A stretch of 64,000 nt of DNA. Origin: Allomyces macrogynus ATCC 38327. Its lineage: Eukaryota > Blastocladiomycota > Blastocladiomycetes > Blastocladiales > Blastocladiaceae. Numbering within the stretch: the stretch's first letter is position 1; every line of letters begins with the position of its first letter. A model generated the notes under the pieces. The model was not told where the DNA came from. It made no database searches and was given only the letters and a program-made list of their open reading frames with translations. The stretch lies in assembly GCA_000151295.1 (NCBI GenBank), contig GG745345.1, positions 105,202 to 169,201 on the forward strand, in the 5' to 3' direction. Shown piece by piece: positions 10,166 to 22,140 of the stretch. A program made the translations under genes and the position numbers.

Positions 10166-10595
10166 CTACTCCTTGACGGCAAGCTCTTCTTGTCCTTCCA
10201 ACGTCGGCATGCGCACGACGCGGCGCGATGGCCGGTCGAGCGCCCACGGGCGCAGGTGCATGGGCTTTTCCGGGACGAGACCGGCCTAGGATTCAAAACG
10301 ACTGGCGGTCAGTTGCGTCCTGCGGTGGTGTTGATCACCATTGCGATGTGAAATCTACTTTGACGAGCAGCTTCTTGACGGGCGGCGTGGGCTGTGCGCC
10401 AACCGACAGCCAGTACTTGACGCGCGGCGCGGCCAGGTCGAGGTGCTTGTTGCCCTCTGGCGTCAGGACCGGGTTGTACATGCCTACGGCCTCGAGCGGC
10501 TTGCCGTCGCGGCGCGTCTTGGCATTCGCGACGACGACACGGTACAGCGGGTTGTTGCGACCGCCGATACGGGCGAGACGGATCCGGACGACCAT
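10166..10595 (-). CDS. MRPS16: mitochondrial small-subunit ribosomal protein bS16m
   Basis: Exon 1 (10595-10359) starts MVVRIRLARIGGRNNPLYRV, a clear bS16 signature, and runs through GKPLEAVGMYNPV. A 73-nt phase-0 intron (10358-10286, GTAGAT...CCTAG) leads to exon 2 (10285-10166), which supplies AGLVPEKPMHLRPW and a charged tail ending AVKE. Total 118 residues, slightly longer than bacterial S16. Without splicing the frame would stop about 12 residues after KLLVK with unrelated sequence, so the intron is well supported. It acts in the mitochondrial ribosomal small subunit. The N-terminus itself is the likely import signal, as in other short S16m proteins. Convergent with SSL1 and divergent from SPF30. 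Confidence 0.92.
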
Positions 10596-11104
10596 GATGA
10601 GGCTGGAAATTGAATTGGCCGGGTGGAGAGTCGCGGTTGGAATAAAATGCGCGCAGTGCGGCCGCGGGAAACGGACTTGACCAAGGCGGGGTTGAGGATT
10701 GCTGGATTGGGTCGGATTTGTCGTTGATCACAACGAGCAGAAATGAATCAAGATGCTTGTCTTGCGGTGGAAACGGGGCACGTGCCCGCACCTGATGACG
10801 CGACCCACCGCAACAGCTCGTCAGCGTCGTTGTCAATACGTCGCCATCGATATCTCTGCCCACAGGCCCGCTCTGGCCGTTTAACTTACCGCATTCGCGG
10901 CGCCCACCACGCTACGACACTCGTCCCACCCGCCGGCCCCGCCAAGACCGCTCCTTCCGACTAGGCCGTCTCTTCCGCGGCAGCCCACCGTTCTCGCCGC
11001 GACGTGCCTTCCCTGCCGCGCCATTCCGCCCCGGAGCCCGTACGGACCCCCTGTCCCGCGCCTTCCCCTCCTCCCCACCTCTCGCTCGCGCTCGCGACTG
11101 TACC
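10596..11104. promoter_or_regulatory. divergent promoter region, bS16m / SPF30
   Basis: Non-coding 509-nt spacer between two divergent start codons. The right half is pyrimidine-rich (CCGCC, TCCTCC blocks) leading to the SPF30 start. No TATA-like element is convincing. Confidence 0.35.
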
Positions 11105-12097
11105 ATGGCTGAAGAGCTCGACAACTACTACTTTCAGCTCGAGCAGGTCAAGCTCGCGCTCGATGCCGACCCGCACAATGCCGACCTGCGCCAGCTGCTC
11201 GTCGACCTCGAGGAGGTGATTGCCCTCACGCAATCCTTGACGGGTGCCAGCGTGCCCGCTCCCGCCAACGCGCCGGTCGAACGCGAGGCGGCGACGCCCG
11301 TACCAGACGACGACGAGCACGACGCGGCATCAAGTAATATTGGGCCGGTATGGCCACCATCCGCACCCGCTACCACCTCGTCTTCCTCGTCCGCCCCGTT
11401 CTCGTCGATTGGTCCAGTATGGCCTCCCGCACCGTCGGCCGCGGCCCCGTCACCGTTTCCCGCGCCCGCACTATCATCCGACCTGGTCCCGAAATACCGC
11501 GTCGGCGACCAAGTCGCGGCCAAGTGGGCAGTCAACGGCAAGATCTACGAGGCGACCATCTCGGCCGTGTCCACGCAGTCCGCCAAGACCTCCGACGACA
11601 TTGTGTACTCGGTTGTGTTTGCTGGGTACACGTCGGTCGAGCTCGTGCGGCAGGCCGACGTGCAAGACTTCGACCCGGCCATTATTCACAGGCCTGCAAG
11701 CAAGAAGCGCGCGGCCCCTTCCTCGTCATCTGCGTCCACTGCGCAACCCGTCATTTCGTCTGTGGCCAACAACGACGACTCGTCCAAGAAGCGCAAAAAG
11801 GATCCAACCGTCAAGGCAGCCAAGCGCGCGGCCAAGATCGAGGCCGTGAATGCCGAGCACAATAAGGCGCAGCAGTCGTGGCTGCAGTTTGCGTCGGGCA
11901 AGAAAAAGGGCAAGGCCGTGTCAAGCACGTTCAAGCCCGTGCCGATTCTCGCCAAGAAGTCCATGTTTGCAACGCCCGATAACCCGCACGCCAAGGTGGG
12001 CGTTACGGGGAGTGGGCGCGGGATGACGGATTTCTCGGAGCGCGGGAAACACAAGTTTGAGCCCGAGTACGACCAGTACGGACACGGGTCGCGGTAG
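11105..12097 (+). CDS. SPF30: splicing factor SPF30 / SMNDC1 (Tudor domain)
   Basis: Intronless 330-residue protein. The N-terminus (MAEELDNYYFQLEQVKLALD) is the helical SPF30 start. A Tudor domain lies at residues 129-190 (YRVGDQVAAKWAVNGKIYEA, then VFAGYTSVELV), and the C-terminus has the typical KKSMFATPDNPHAKVGVTGS block. SPF30 binds symmetrically dimethylated arginine on Sm proteins and helps pre-spliceosome to tri-snRNP assembly in the nucleus. The linker is longer than in metazoans, Ser/Pro/Ala-rich, and contains IGPVWPP twice (79-85 and 102-108). A Lys-rich stretch at about 200-240 should act as the nuclear localisation signal. Confidence 0.93.
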   Translation: MAEELDNYYFQLEQVKLALDADPHNADLRQLLVDLEEVIALTQSLTGASVPAPANAPVEREAATPVPDDDEHDAASSNIGPVWPPSAPATTSSSSSAPFSSIGPVWPPAPSAAAPSPFPAPALSSDLVPKYRVGDQVAAKWAVNGKIYEATISAVSTQSAKTSDDIVYSVVFAGYTSVELVRQADVQDFDPAIIHRPASKKRAAPSSSSASTAQPVISSVANNDDSSKKRKKDPTVKAAKRAAKIEAVNAEHNKAQQSWLQFASGKKKGKAVSSTFKPVPILAKKSMFATPDNPHAKVGVTGSGRGMTDFSERGKHKFEPEYDQYGHGSR

Positions 12098-12463
12098 TTG
12101 ACCTCGCGCGTCCGCGCGTGTCGTCGTCGTTGCGGTGGTTGACGACGTCCTCGGGCACGGTTGGGTGGGCGACCCGGTCGCCGAGATGGTCTTCGATCTG
12201 AATACAATGCCATACCTATTCATGTTAACTAGATCTTCACGAGCAATCTATCACGATTGCAGACGACACCGCTCAGCGTCCATGAGGATTGCGCTGCACC
12301 TAAAACGCAGTCACGTTGCGAACTTCAATCGTTGAACTCAACACGTCGTCGTGCGCGCTGCAGCTGCGCGGCCCGTCCTCTACGGCCACGACCTTCACGG
12401 CCTTAATCAACCGTCCGCACTGGCCGCATTCAACTCTCCCAAGCCTGATCTGCACCACCCACT
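12098..12463. other. intergenic region upstream of the fumarate reductase gene
   Basis: No gene seen. The right end (about 12340-12463) is C-rich and GT-poor and is probably 5' untranslated sequence of the next gene. Confidence 0.35.
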
Positions 12464-14204
12464 ATGTCAACCACGCGCTCCGCCGAAGTGACCGTGATCG
12501 GCGGCGGCCTCGCCGGCCTCTCCGCGGCCCTCGAAGCCGCACACTACGGCGCATCGCGCGTTCTCCTCATCGACAAGTCCCCGCGCGTTGGTGGCAACTC
12601 AGCCAAGGCCACGTCCGGGATCAACGGGGCCAACACGCGCGTCCAAGCCATACAGCACCTGGCCGACTCGCCGTCCCTGTTCGCCAACGACACGCTCAGA
12701 TCGGGTCAAGGTCGGTCAGACCCGGCGCTCGTCGACGTGCTCGCAAACGAATCGGCCGCGGCGGTCGCGTTTGTGGAACACGAGGCAAAGGTCGCGCTAG
12801 ATGTGGTCGTTCAGGCGGGCGGGCACAGTGCGGCGCGCACGCACCGAGAGGCACCTCGCGCGGATGGGAAACCCGCACCGGTCGGGTGGGATATCGTGCA
12901 GGGGCTCGCGAAGCGTTTGGCCGAGGTGGATGAGGTGGAGGTGGTCACCGGCGCGACGGTCACGGCGCTCGAGCCGGATGGCGATGGCGGGTTTCGCGTG
13001 CGGATGGACGTCAAGTCGAAGGCCGACGGGCAGCAGAACGAGGGGCATGAGATCAACTCGCGCACAGTGGTCCTGGCGACTGGCGGGTCCGTACTCCTGC
13101 TCAATCACGACTCTGGGACGAATCCAACTCACCAAGCAACACGATGACGTAGATTCTCAGCCAACGCCGCGCTCCTCGCGAAATACGCACCGCACCTTCC
13201 CGCGCAGCTCCCCACGACCAACGGCGACTGGGCTCAGGGCGAAGGTCTCGCCCTCGCACAATCCCTCGGCGCGACCCTGATCGACCTCGACCAAGTGCAG
13301 CTGCACCCGACCGCGTTTGTTGATCCGGCCGACTCGACTGCAAGGACCAAATTCCTCGCCCCCGAAGCGCTCCGCGGCCACGGCTCGATCCTGCTCCAAA
13401 ACGGCCGCCGATTCACCAACGAGCTCGGCACGCGCGCGCAAATCGTGGCCGCCATGGCAGGCCAGCCGGCGCTGCTCGTTGCCAACGACCGCGTCGTCGC
13501 CAAGTTTGATCCGGCCGTGATTGGGTTTTACGGGAAGCGCGGGCTCATGCGCACAGGGGTCGTGGGCGTCGAGGCGCTTGCTGATCTGATGCGTAACGGG
13601 CTCGGGTCGTGTGTGGTGCCGGACGCGACGGTGGAGGGGCTCACGGCCGAGTTGGAAGCGTACACGGCCGCGGCCAAGGGCGAAGAACCGGACGTGTTTG
13701 GGAAGACAGTGTTCCCCGCCGAGTTTCGCGCGACGGATACGTTTGCGGTCGCGTGCGTGACGCCCGCCGTTCATTACACGATGGGTGGGGTCCGGATTGA
13801 CAAGGACGCGCGCGTGGTGCGGAACGGTGGTGTCGTCCCGGGTCTCTACGCAGCGGGCGAGGTGTCGGGCGGTCCGTTTGGCTTGGTGTGCGTTCTCTCC
13901 ACCAGTTGATCGAATTGACAAACGCTTTCGTTTGAACTGTATAGGCGTGCACGGCGCCAACCGGCTCGCTGGCAACAGTCTTCTCGAATGCGTCGTGTTT
14001 GGCCGGCGCGCCGGCAAGAACGCGGCGCTCTTCCGCGGCGTCGAAGGTACGCCCACCTCTGCCGCGTCGATGCCGTTTGTCGCGGCTGTGGCTGTCGGGG
14101 TCGTGACCTTGGCCGGGTGGTACCTGACGCGCTCGCGCCGCCGCGTCGCCAACGCGGCTGCTGCCCGTCCTCCCCTCTCTCGTCGCCAGAAAGCAAGCAC
14201 GTAG
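12464..14204 (+). CDS. OSM1: FAD-dependent fumarate reductase (OSM1/FRD1-like) with C-terminal membrane anchor
   Basis: Three exons: 12464-13086, 13153-13871 and 13945-14204 (533 residues). Exon 1 has the FAD Rossmann motif VIGGGLAGLSAALEA near residue 10, the GGNSAKATSGINGA segment and VVLATGG. Exon 2 has QLHPTAF, the LAPEALRGHG segment and HYTMGGV. The second splice creates GEVSGGVHGANRLAGNSLLE, the classic C-terminal flavoprotein signature. Both introns use GTCCGT donors. The family reduces fumarate to succinate with FADH2/FMNH2 to reoxidise cofactors, e.g. supporting ER or mitochondrial oxidative folding. The protein lacks an N-terminal signal and a cytochrome b5 domain. Instead it ends with a hydrophobic segment (PFVAAVAVGVVTLAGWYL) followed by RSRRR, which reads as a tail anchor. 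Confidence 0.93.
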
Positions 14205-14248
14205 CCGTGCGCCGATCGCATTTGTAGATATCCACCCCCACCAAATCA

Positions 14249-14764
14249 TTATGCCGCCGCTTCGATACCAACCACGTCCAACTGGAACAAGGTCACGCGG
14301 CCGTAGAAATCGGTGCTATCCGCAAACATGAGCTGCATCCGGGTGCGCGGCACACTCTTGACGGCGTCGGTCGCGGTAAACGTTTGCGGCGCGTTCGTGT
14401 CGCCCGGGTAGACGGTCCAGTCGGGCGTGATATGGCATGGGTGCCCGACAAACCCGCCCTGGAAGGTCAGCGTCAGGGAATGGACGTGCACGGCGCGACC
14501 AAAATCGACCACGATGCGCTGCGGCTTGCCCGCGTCCGAGTTCCAACAGGTTTGCGCGTCGCCGTCGGTCAGGTGCTGCTTGCCGAACTGTGCCGTGTCG
14601 CGGTTCAGGACCGACGAGACTCTGAAGAGGGAGGGACGTTTCGTCAGCTTTCTGCAAGGGCGGGCTTGTGAAAGCGCTGGGGCCGTTGATTCGTTTGATC
14701 AACCATTGTCAAAACGCACCACCTACTTGATTTGCACGCGGGCGTCGCTGAGAAGGGAGGTCAT
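14249..14764 (-). CDS. NR2C2AP: NR2C2AP-like (TRA16) discoidin-fold protein
   Basis: Exon 1 (14764-14727) encodes MTSLLSDARVQIK. A 105-nt intron (14726-14622, GTAGGT...TTCAG) joins it to exon 2 (14621-14249), giving 136 residues. After the splice the protein reads VSSVLNRDTAQFGKQHLTDG, then TCWNSDAGKPQ, FQGGFVGH and DSTDFYGRV, which match the nuclear receptor 2C2-associated protein family throughout. The fold is F5/8 type C-like. The molecular role outside animals is not established; the animal protein represses TR4 nuclear receptor signalling, which fungi lack, so an older role is likely. Convergent with the fumarate reductase gene, stop codons 45 nt apart. Confidence 0.9.
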
Positions 14765-17296
14765 GGTGGAGCACGCGATAATTGCAATTTGCGGGCACAT
14801 GGAGGGCAAGGCGTGCAGCTCGTCCGTGAGATCACAAAATGTATTGCTGATGATGCTCACCTCGCGCGCTCGTGGAACTGAAAGCCAGTCACATTTTGAC
14901 CGTCACCGCACAACTGCCAGAATCACCATCGGTTTGCCAGAGCGCACGTACCCGAAGCGGAGGCGTCCTGCCAAATGGCACCAATTTTGCTCACCTCTGG
15001 TTCTCCATCCACGTCGTGGGCCGGGCGGGCTGGGCCGCAGCGCTCCGCCCACACAAGCCGAATCCATTCGCCTCAACGCCAAGCACGCGACTGTGATGCA
15101 TGCGTCGCAGCTGGCGGTGCTCGGAACGATGGTCGTCCCAAAGAATTAGGGCCAAGTCGATTTGCGACGAGAAACTGCAATGAGTGGCAATGACGAGTCT
15201 TGACCACCGCCGGCACAAGTGCGAATCTAAGGACCCACACCCAGAATGCAAACGCAACAACTGGGATGCTGGTCTGGCAGGAGGCCGATGGTCTACTCGC
15301 TGGCGATTCCATAACATCACGTCCCGTATCATGGTTCAACGCGCTCAGAGTGATTTCAAGAGTTACCAACGCAGCCTGCCGTACATGGCAAGGGTCAGCG
15401 CCAGTTGCTTCGGATGTTCCATCCAGCTGATCCCCTGGCTCAGCGCTTTCGTGGCTCGCGCGGGTTCGCACGCAAGCGACACGACGTGACGAGAGAGACT
15501 CGAACGAAAAAAGAACTGAAATAAAGAGAAATAAATTCTTCTTTGCGCTGCTGGCACCTTCAGTTCACAGCCAAGGCCCGTCGTGCCTCAGCCCTCTTTC
15601 TCTTGCAACACGCGGTCCTCGAAGCTCGCCACGGCCATGTCGCCAACCTCAACGACGCCGACGACGAGAAATCGAGGATGCAGCTGGCCAAGGGCGTTGA
15701 GGCCATGCCCGAGTTTGGATGAAGTCTTTGGCGAGGATTACTTCGACCCGAACGTGTCTTGTGCCCTGGGCGCCAAGTACAAGGTCACCAACATCGTCCA
15801 CCTGGTGGAGCAGGCGGTCGATGGTCACGGCAGTGACATGGAAATGCTGTCCTCTGCTGCGTGATCCATCAGCAACTGCTACGTTGGCTGGATTGCCGAG
15901 CGGGATGCAGCGCTTTGCCATTGTGTTCATTGCTTTGGCGAGTGCAGGTGCGTCAATGGGGCTCTCCAACCCAGGCGGAGCGCCTTGTCAATGTGTTCAT
16001 TGTTTTGGAGAATGCAGATGCGTCAATGGGGGTCTCCGCGTGGAAGACACGGCCTCTGTGGTTCAGAGTAGGCACGGCGCAGAAGGGAGTCAGGTCTTTG
16101 CTTTTCTTTGATTGAAATGAAGTGGATACATGTCTCGTCTGCGCGACCTTGCCAGGGCCACTGCTTGACAAAAGCACAGCAAGCTCTCATGCACTCGCTT
16201 TCGTTCGTGCTGATTGAACGCGGAGAAACAACCACCAACGATCTGACGTATTGCATCTGTGCTCTTCACTACCTGGCCGTCACTATTTACCGTGGTTGTG
16301 GTGCAATGGAGGCATGAAAGACCGGATTCAGAGAGGAAACGGTTGAAAAAAGTATTCCAAAATCTGCGCTTCAAATCTCAACATGAGCAAAGGTTCCACG
16401 AGCGACACGGGAGCGACCACGACTGATGCTGCCAACCAAGTAAGACCTTGAAGCAAGAACCAGTCTGGGTCATGCGACTTGGCGCCTGCAACCCAGCTTC
16501 AATCGTCACTTATTGTCAACTTGTTCATCCGGCGTTGGAGTGACTATGAATCTCGTCAGGATATTGTTTTGATTCATACAGAACTTTGACATGTAGGGAA
16601 GCGCTGGTCGGATGCGTGAAACGCATGCACGATATCAAAAAACGGCCAAATCACCAGGCTGTGGAGCAAGGGTGATGAGGGGGAGAACGACACCCCGAAG
16701 TCTTGGAGAGGTGAGATTTCAGGGAATATCTGGACTGTTTTCGTTGCTTTCAGGACCGATCGCCTCTCGTACCGAGGGAGTTGGTGCTCCGTGTAATAAC
16801 AGCCGCATCCGTGCGTGTTGGCATGCCACAAGTGCATGCCAGACCCAGGTCATGAGCGGGAGCGCGACAAGGATGCGCGGCCCCAGTCCTACGTGGTTTT
16901 TAGATATGATTGCTCCACGCCGGCACCAAATGCACGACTCGATTATGCTCCACCTCGACAAGCTCGATCTCGGACGTGCGCTGAATTGGAATCTGACACA
17001 TGGTCGATGCGGTCGCAAACCACGTTCAACATATACTGCGTGTTGGCAGACGCCTGCCGACCAATTTTGGTCAGTTTATATATGTTTGGTGGGGGTTCTT
17101 ATAGCTGTGTCGTCGTCGAGCCTGATTCCCTCTCATCTGCAGGAGGCCACTCATTCAATGAACGGCTTGTAGTAAAAAAAATCTATCGCATGAACCAAGT
17201 CAATCCAGCCTGGCCCCTCTCCATCTTTGCGCTCACACCAAACGACGCCGTGCCGCGTGGACGGTGTCCCAAGCCCAAGTAGCCCCGGCGCCGACA
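14765..17296. other. 2.5-kb stretch without an intact gene; decayed coding sequence
   Basis: No intact frame with a family match. Between 15720 and 15830 the plus strand reads FGEDYFDP and CALGAKYKV, which is similar to a minus-strand stretch near 50.43-50.50 kb. At 15911-16040 a 70-bp unit is repeated with divergence. Open but unrecognised frames of 80-190 codons occur at 16574-17172 on both strands. The overall picture is of relics of accessory genes. Composition is less GC-rich than the flanking genes. Confidence 0.45.
15911..16037. repeat. imperfect 70-bp tandem duplication
   Basis: Unit 1 starts at 15911 (cgctttgccattgtgttcat) and unit 2 at 15981 (cgccttgtcaatgtgttcat). Both run through tgcgtcaatggg to ctcc with scattered substitutions. 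On the minus strand the units translate to related peptides (ESPIDAPALAKAMNT and ETPIDASAFSKTMNT), but the period is not a multiple of three, so they are in different frames. Confidence 0.7.
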
Positions 17297-20200
17297 TCAT
17301 CCCCTTGGCGGCGGCCTGCTCTCGTCCGAGACGGCCGCGCGCATCTGGATCGACGGAGGCTCCTTGAAACTCTGGTGCACCGCGTGCGGCTGCGGTCTCG
17401 GCGGCCCGGCAATACTGTTCTCCGAGTGCACTGCCGAACTGGACGGCATCCCGTGCGTTGGGTTCGACGAATGGTCGCTGGTCGTGGAAATAGACGGCGC
17501 CGAGACGAGCAGCGACAAGGGCATCCCGAGTTCTTGCACGGCGAGCAGGTTCGCGTCGGCCGGGGGCAGCGGTGCCGATCCTGTCGTGATTCGTGCCGTC
17601 GACCCGGACAGCACCGATTGCGCGTTCCGTGCCGAAGGTGCGGTCGTTGGGGTGGTCGTGCCCTTACCTGCGATCCCCGGAATACTGACGCTCGCGGACC
17701 CCGGCGACCCGACGTTCCCTCCGGTACCGTTCGCGCCCAAGGCCGCTGTCGACGTGCTGTCATCTGGACGGAGCGCGCGTGCCGCTGCCGCCGTTTGCTG
17801 CTGGAGCATGGCTGTGCCCGCGACCGCCGCTGCCGGATCCCCCACGGTCGGCGGAGCCGCGTCCTCGACGAGATGCGCGAGTTTCCTGCGCTCGGCCTCG
17901 TACCGCGTGCGCACGACGTCCATTTCCATGAGTTTCTCGGCATCGGTCGGTCGGTAGTATCGGCGCAGCTTGTAGAAGGCCCATTCGGGCGCGACGCCGA
18001 GCACCGTGATGAGAATGACGGTCGCCCACCAGAGCGCGGCCTCGCCGGACCCGCCGTACCCGCTTGGGTCGCTCGTGTCCTTGACGATTTGGCCCCAAAG
18101 ACCGGCTTGCTCGTAGCCCGTGTTGATGCCGACTAGGGACCACGAGAGGTGAGAATGGGTAAGCTATTCTGTTCTGCGTCGAAGGGCCGAACAACAACAA
18201 AACGTACCCCTCGGCCACACGGTCGAGTAAACCGCCTGCCACAGGAACCACACGCCGACCGTGAGCGCCGCGCAAATATGCAGCGGCAACGTGATCGTGG
18301 ACGGCGAGATGTAGCAAATCTGGATCGTGGCCGTGAGCACGACCGAAGTGTAGGCGATCGTGCCCGTCACATAGAGGTTCCCGAGCGAGTCCCACGGCGC
18401 CATATCGGCGCCCGCCGGTACGAGCCCGCGCGACGGATACGTAGTCTGCAAGAAGAAGGTGCCGGCAATCACGACAATCGCCTGCATCATCGACTTGACG
18501 AGCCAAATCAAAAAGATCTTTGTGTCAAACTCGCCGTTGCGCTGGCCCACGCGGTAGAGTTCCGAAAACTCGTTGAGAATGTGCTCGGGCAAATCGCGGT
18601 CGAGAATGCCGAGCAGGATCACGGGCAGACTCGAAAAGATAATGTTGTACATGGTGAGGGTCCAGCTTTCGTAGAGCGACGTGCCGGACCAGCCCGACCA
18701 CACTTGGAACAGGAACTGCGTCATGTAGAACATGATGCACTTGTAGAAGGTGCCAAGCGTGAACTTGGCCACGCGAATGTACGACCAATGGCCGTGCACC
18801 AACAGCAGCCGCTGCACGAACCGGAACCGCGCAATTGAGTAGTCCGAGGACCGTGCGGCCTGCATGCCTTCGCGGCCCGTGATCCCGATTCCGACGTGCG
18901 CCTGCTGGATCATGGCAATGTCGTTGGCACCGTCCCCGACCGCGGCCGTGACTACGCTCGGCATGTACTCGCGCACGCTGCGCACGACCAGCGACTTTTG
19001 CAGCGGGGACACGCGCGTACAGCTGTAATTGAAACACCATCATGAGCCTCGAATGCCTCCTGACACCATCAAAAGGAGGAATGAAGAACACGTACACGAC
19101 CGATGTGCTCGTGCACGCGAGCGCCATAAACTGCGCAAATGGCTCCCCACCCATCGCATAAAACCGGGCAATCGTCGGCCCATCCACGACCATGACAAAC
19201 GGGTTCGGCCCACTCGCGATTTCCGGCACGGGGCACATGGCGTAGACCGACGCGGGCGCCATCTTCCCACCGGACCCCGTCATCAAGATACTCTGAATCC
19301 GGCGCATCAAGTTGCCCGTCGACCCGCCCAGTCCATTCGACCCACCGCCCTCGGGCGTTCGCGCACTGGCACTCCGTCCCGCTTCGGACGATCCGGGTAG
19401 CTGGAGTGTCGACGACGCAATCGGCGTGACGAGTTCCGACGCGGTCGGCGCGTGTGACGTCGACCGACCAGACACGGTCCGCCGCCGTGACGGCAAATTG
19501 CGCTGATCGCCCTGCATCCGCGCGGCATTCCACGCGCGCAGTCGTTCGTGCAGACCATCGACCTGCGCAATCAGTTCGTCGTCGCCCATTTCCGACCCAT
19601 CCGCATGCTGCGCCTCGAGACAGAGCACTTCCGACGATTCCTTGACGAGCCCGCACGCATGCCCAATCGAAATGGCCGTTTCCTTCTTGTCCCCCGTGAC
19701 CATCCACACCTTGATACTCGCGCGCTCGAGCATGTGAATCGCCTCGGGCACGCCGCGCTGCAGCCGATCCTCGATGCCCGTGGCCCCAATGATCGTCCAG
19801 TTGCGCTCAATCATATCCGCGGCGGCCGCGAGCTTGTTGACGCGGTCCGTGACACTCGTCGACGCCTCGAGGTAGATCCGGGACCACTTGTGGTACTCGG
19901 CCTCGTTCAAGTGTCGCACGGCATACACCAGCGTGCGCAACCCCTTCGACGCGAACCGGTCCAAATGCACGAGCGTTGCGCGATGAATCACCTGCTCCTC
20001 GTTCGAGTACTCGGCGAGCGGTTTCGACCGCTCGAGCATCGCGGAATCCGCGCCCTTGGACAACATCACAATCTGCCCGTCCGGGAACCGCAAAATGATC
20101 GACATGCGTTTGCGTGTCGACGAGAACTCAATCGAGTCCAGGATATGGAACCGCGCGGCCATTGGACAGGTAGGCTGATCGGGCGGACAATGGTTGCGGG

Positions 20201-22140
20201 CGATCGTCATGCCATTGGCGTTGCGGTGCACGAGCGCGAATCCAAACTCGCGCGCAGAATTGACCAGGGCCACTTCGTCGGGCGACGCCGACTGGTAGAC
20301 AATGTGCCCGTGTAGCCGCTCCGACACGGGGGTCGTGTCGACTCGGTCATTGCCACCGTTGCCGTTGGCGTCGTCGAGCATTTTACTCCCGCCAAGTTGC
20401 GCATTGTCCATGGCGCTCAGCGCGCTGCCCGTGCCCGGGATCGGTAATGCCGCGCCCGACACGTCCATGGTCGACGACGACGTGCGCTGCGAGAGCGTCG
20501 GGTCCGAGTCTGGGATCGCCGTATGGCACAGGGCGACCGCCTGGATAAAGAACGCGATCCGTTGTACGAGCGGGTGCGTCGAGTGGTCGGCCAAGTACTC
20601 GGCCAAGTGCCGCGTCGTGCGCGGGCGCAGGTGCAGTCCCGCGGCCACGGATCCGAGCACCGACTTACTCTCATCGTCGTTGCCCTCGATCAAGTTGGCC
20701 AGCGATTCGGTCACCATCGACGAGTCGAGGTTGGTCCCCGCCGCGCCGCCGCCGTCGATGCCCTCGTCAGCCGGATGGAAAAACTCGAGGCCGGCGACCG
20801 ACATTTGCCGGAACAGCATCTGGTTCTCCGTGAGAGTCCCCGTCTTGTCGGAGAACAAGTACGACACTTGCCCGAGCTCTTCGTTGAGCGACGCGGTGCG
20901 CGCCTCGGCGGGTTGGTCAGACGCCTCGTGGTACATGGCCAAATCGTGGTTGATGAACATGGCCTGTGCGAGCTTGACAATTTCGAGCGTCACGTAGAGC
21001 GAGATCGGGATCATGGTGTTGTAAAGAATCACAAACGTGAAGAAGGTCGACATCCAAGTCGTGCCCGCATTCCCACTGCGTAGCGCGGCCGCGTCGACCG
21101 GCAAGAACCACCGAAACTGATCGTCCCATTGGCGCCCGAGCACCGTCGAAATGACCGACAGCACCAAGACGCACACGAAAATGATCACGACGACACGGTT
21201 CGTCAATTTTTCGAGCGTCGGCGCCTTGGACCGCTTGTTGCGGTTCGCGTTGCGCCGGATCTTGGTCTCCTCGCCCGAGAAAATCACCATGCCCACAACC
21301 TCGGGCGTGTTGCGCAGCGTCGTGCCACGCAGCAGCAGGTTGGTGATGGTGAGCGGGATGCGCGTGCAGTCGGACAGCGTGATGCTGCCGTCAAAGTTGT
21401 AGAGGTCCTCGTTGGGCGTCTCGGCCTCGAAAATGGCTACAATATCGGGCAGATACATCGCGTCAGCGCCACGGACCGGAGCGGACACCGCGCAGCAAAA
21501 AGGTACCCTTGAACGCGGCGATATCCTCGAGCGACTCGAGCTGGTGATGAATCTGCGGAATCGCCTGCCGCTGCTTCAAATTCGACTCCCCATCCAACTG
21601 CGACGTCTGGATATAACACATCCCCTGATCGAGCGCGGTCCGCAACAGGATCAAATCCGCGGGCACGGGCTTATCCTTTTTCACGCGTACCACGTCCCCG
21701 ACATGCACGTCCTTCCACATGGTCATTTTCCAATACGGCGGCACGCCCGTGTCCACAACCTGCAACACCTCGCACACGTCGTTGTTCTCCGTCTCGTCGC
21801 GCTTATGCCGCAACCAATCGTCGTACGCCTCGCGGACCATGGCGAGCCCGACGAACAGGACCAGCGGCAAGAGCGTCGTGTACTGTCCGGTCGGCGACCA
21901 CCCAGGCACTTGCTGCAGGCCGGCAATGAACAGGAAGTAAACGTTGGCGAGCTTGCTGAACTGCACAAACAACTGTTTCGGCAAGAACGTGCCGACGTTA
22001 TACCGCGCCGTCGTGATCCGGTTATCGATAAACGACGCCGTCTGGTACCCGAGGTGCGCTGCCGCGGCCGCCGTACCGCGCGCCGATCCGGCCGACGAGT
22101 GCATCAGCGACCCCTGCGGGGCCGCAAAGGCGATCTGGGC
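17297..22140 (-). CDS. P4-type ATPase (phospholipid flippase), 5' end lost in assembly gap
   Basis: Four exons read right to left: (gap)-21489, 21436-19096, 19022-18208 and 18132-17297, with introns of 52, 73 and 75 nt, all phase-consistent. Exon 1 has FVQFSKLANVYFLFIAGLQQ and the actuator segment IQTSQLDGESNLKQRQA. Exon 2 has the phosphorylation site SDKTGTLTENQ (about 20.84 kb), the nucleotide-binding YQSASPDEVALVNSAREFGF and VMVVDGPTIARF. Exon 3 has CTRVSPLQKS, GDGANDIAMIQ and transmembrane segments M5-M10. The cytoplasmic tail (exon 4) ends in low-complexity Ser/Thr/Ala sequence. P4-ATPases flip aminophospholipids or phosphatidylcholine from the outer to the inner leaflet of plasma or Golgi membranes. 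The start codon and first transmembrane segment lie in or beyond the N run. I cannot assign DRS2, DNF or NEO1 type with confidence. Confidence 0.93.

Noticed and set aside
17264..18838. plus-strand frames of 197-290 codons
   Set aside because: Antisense to conserved P4-ATPase exons 3 and 4.
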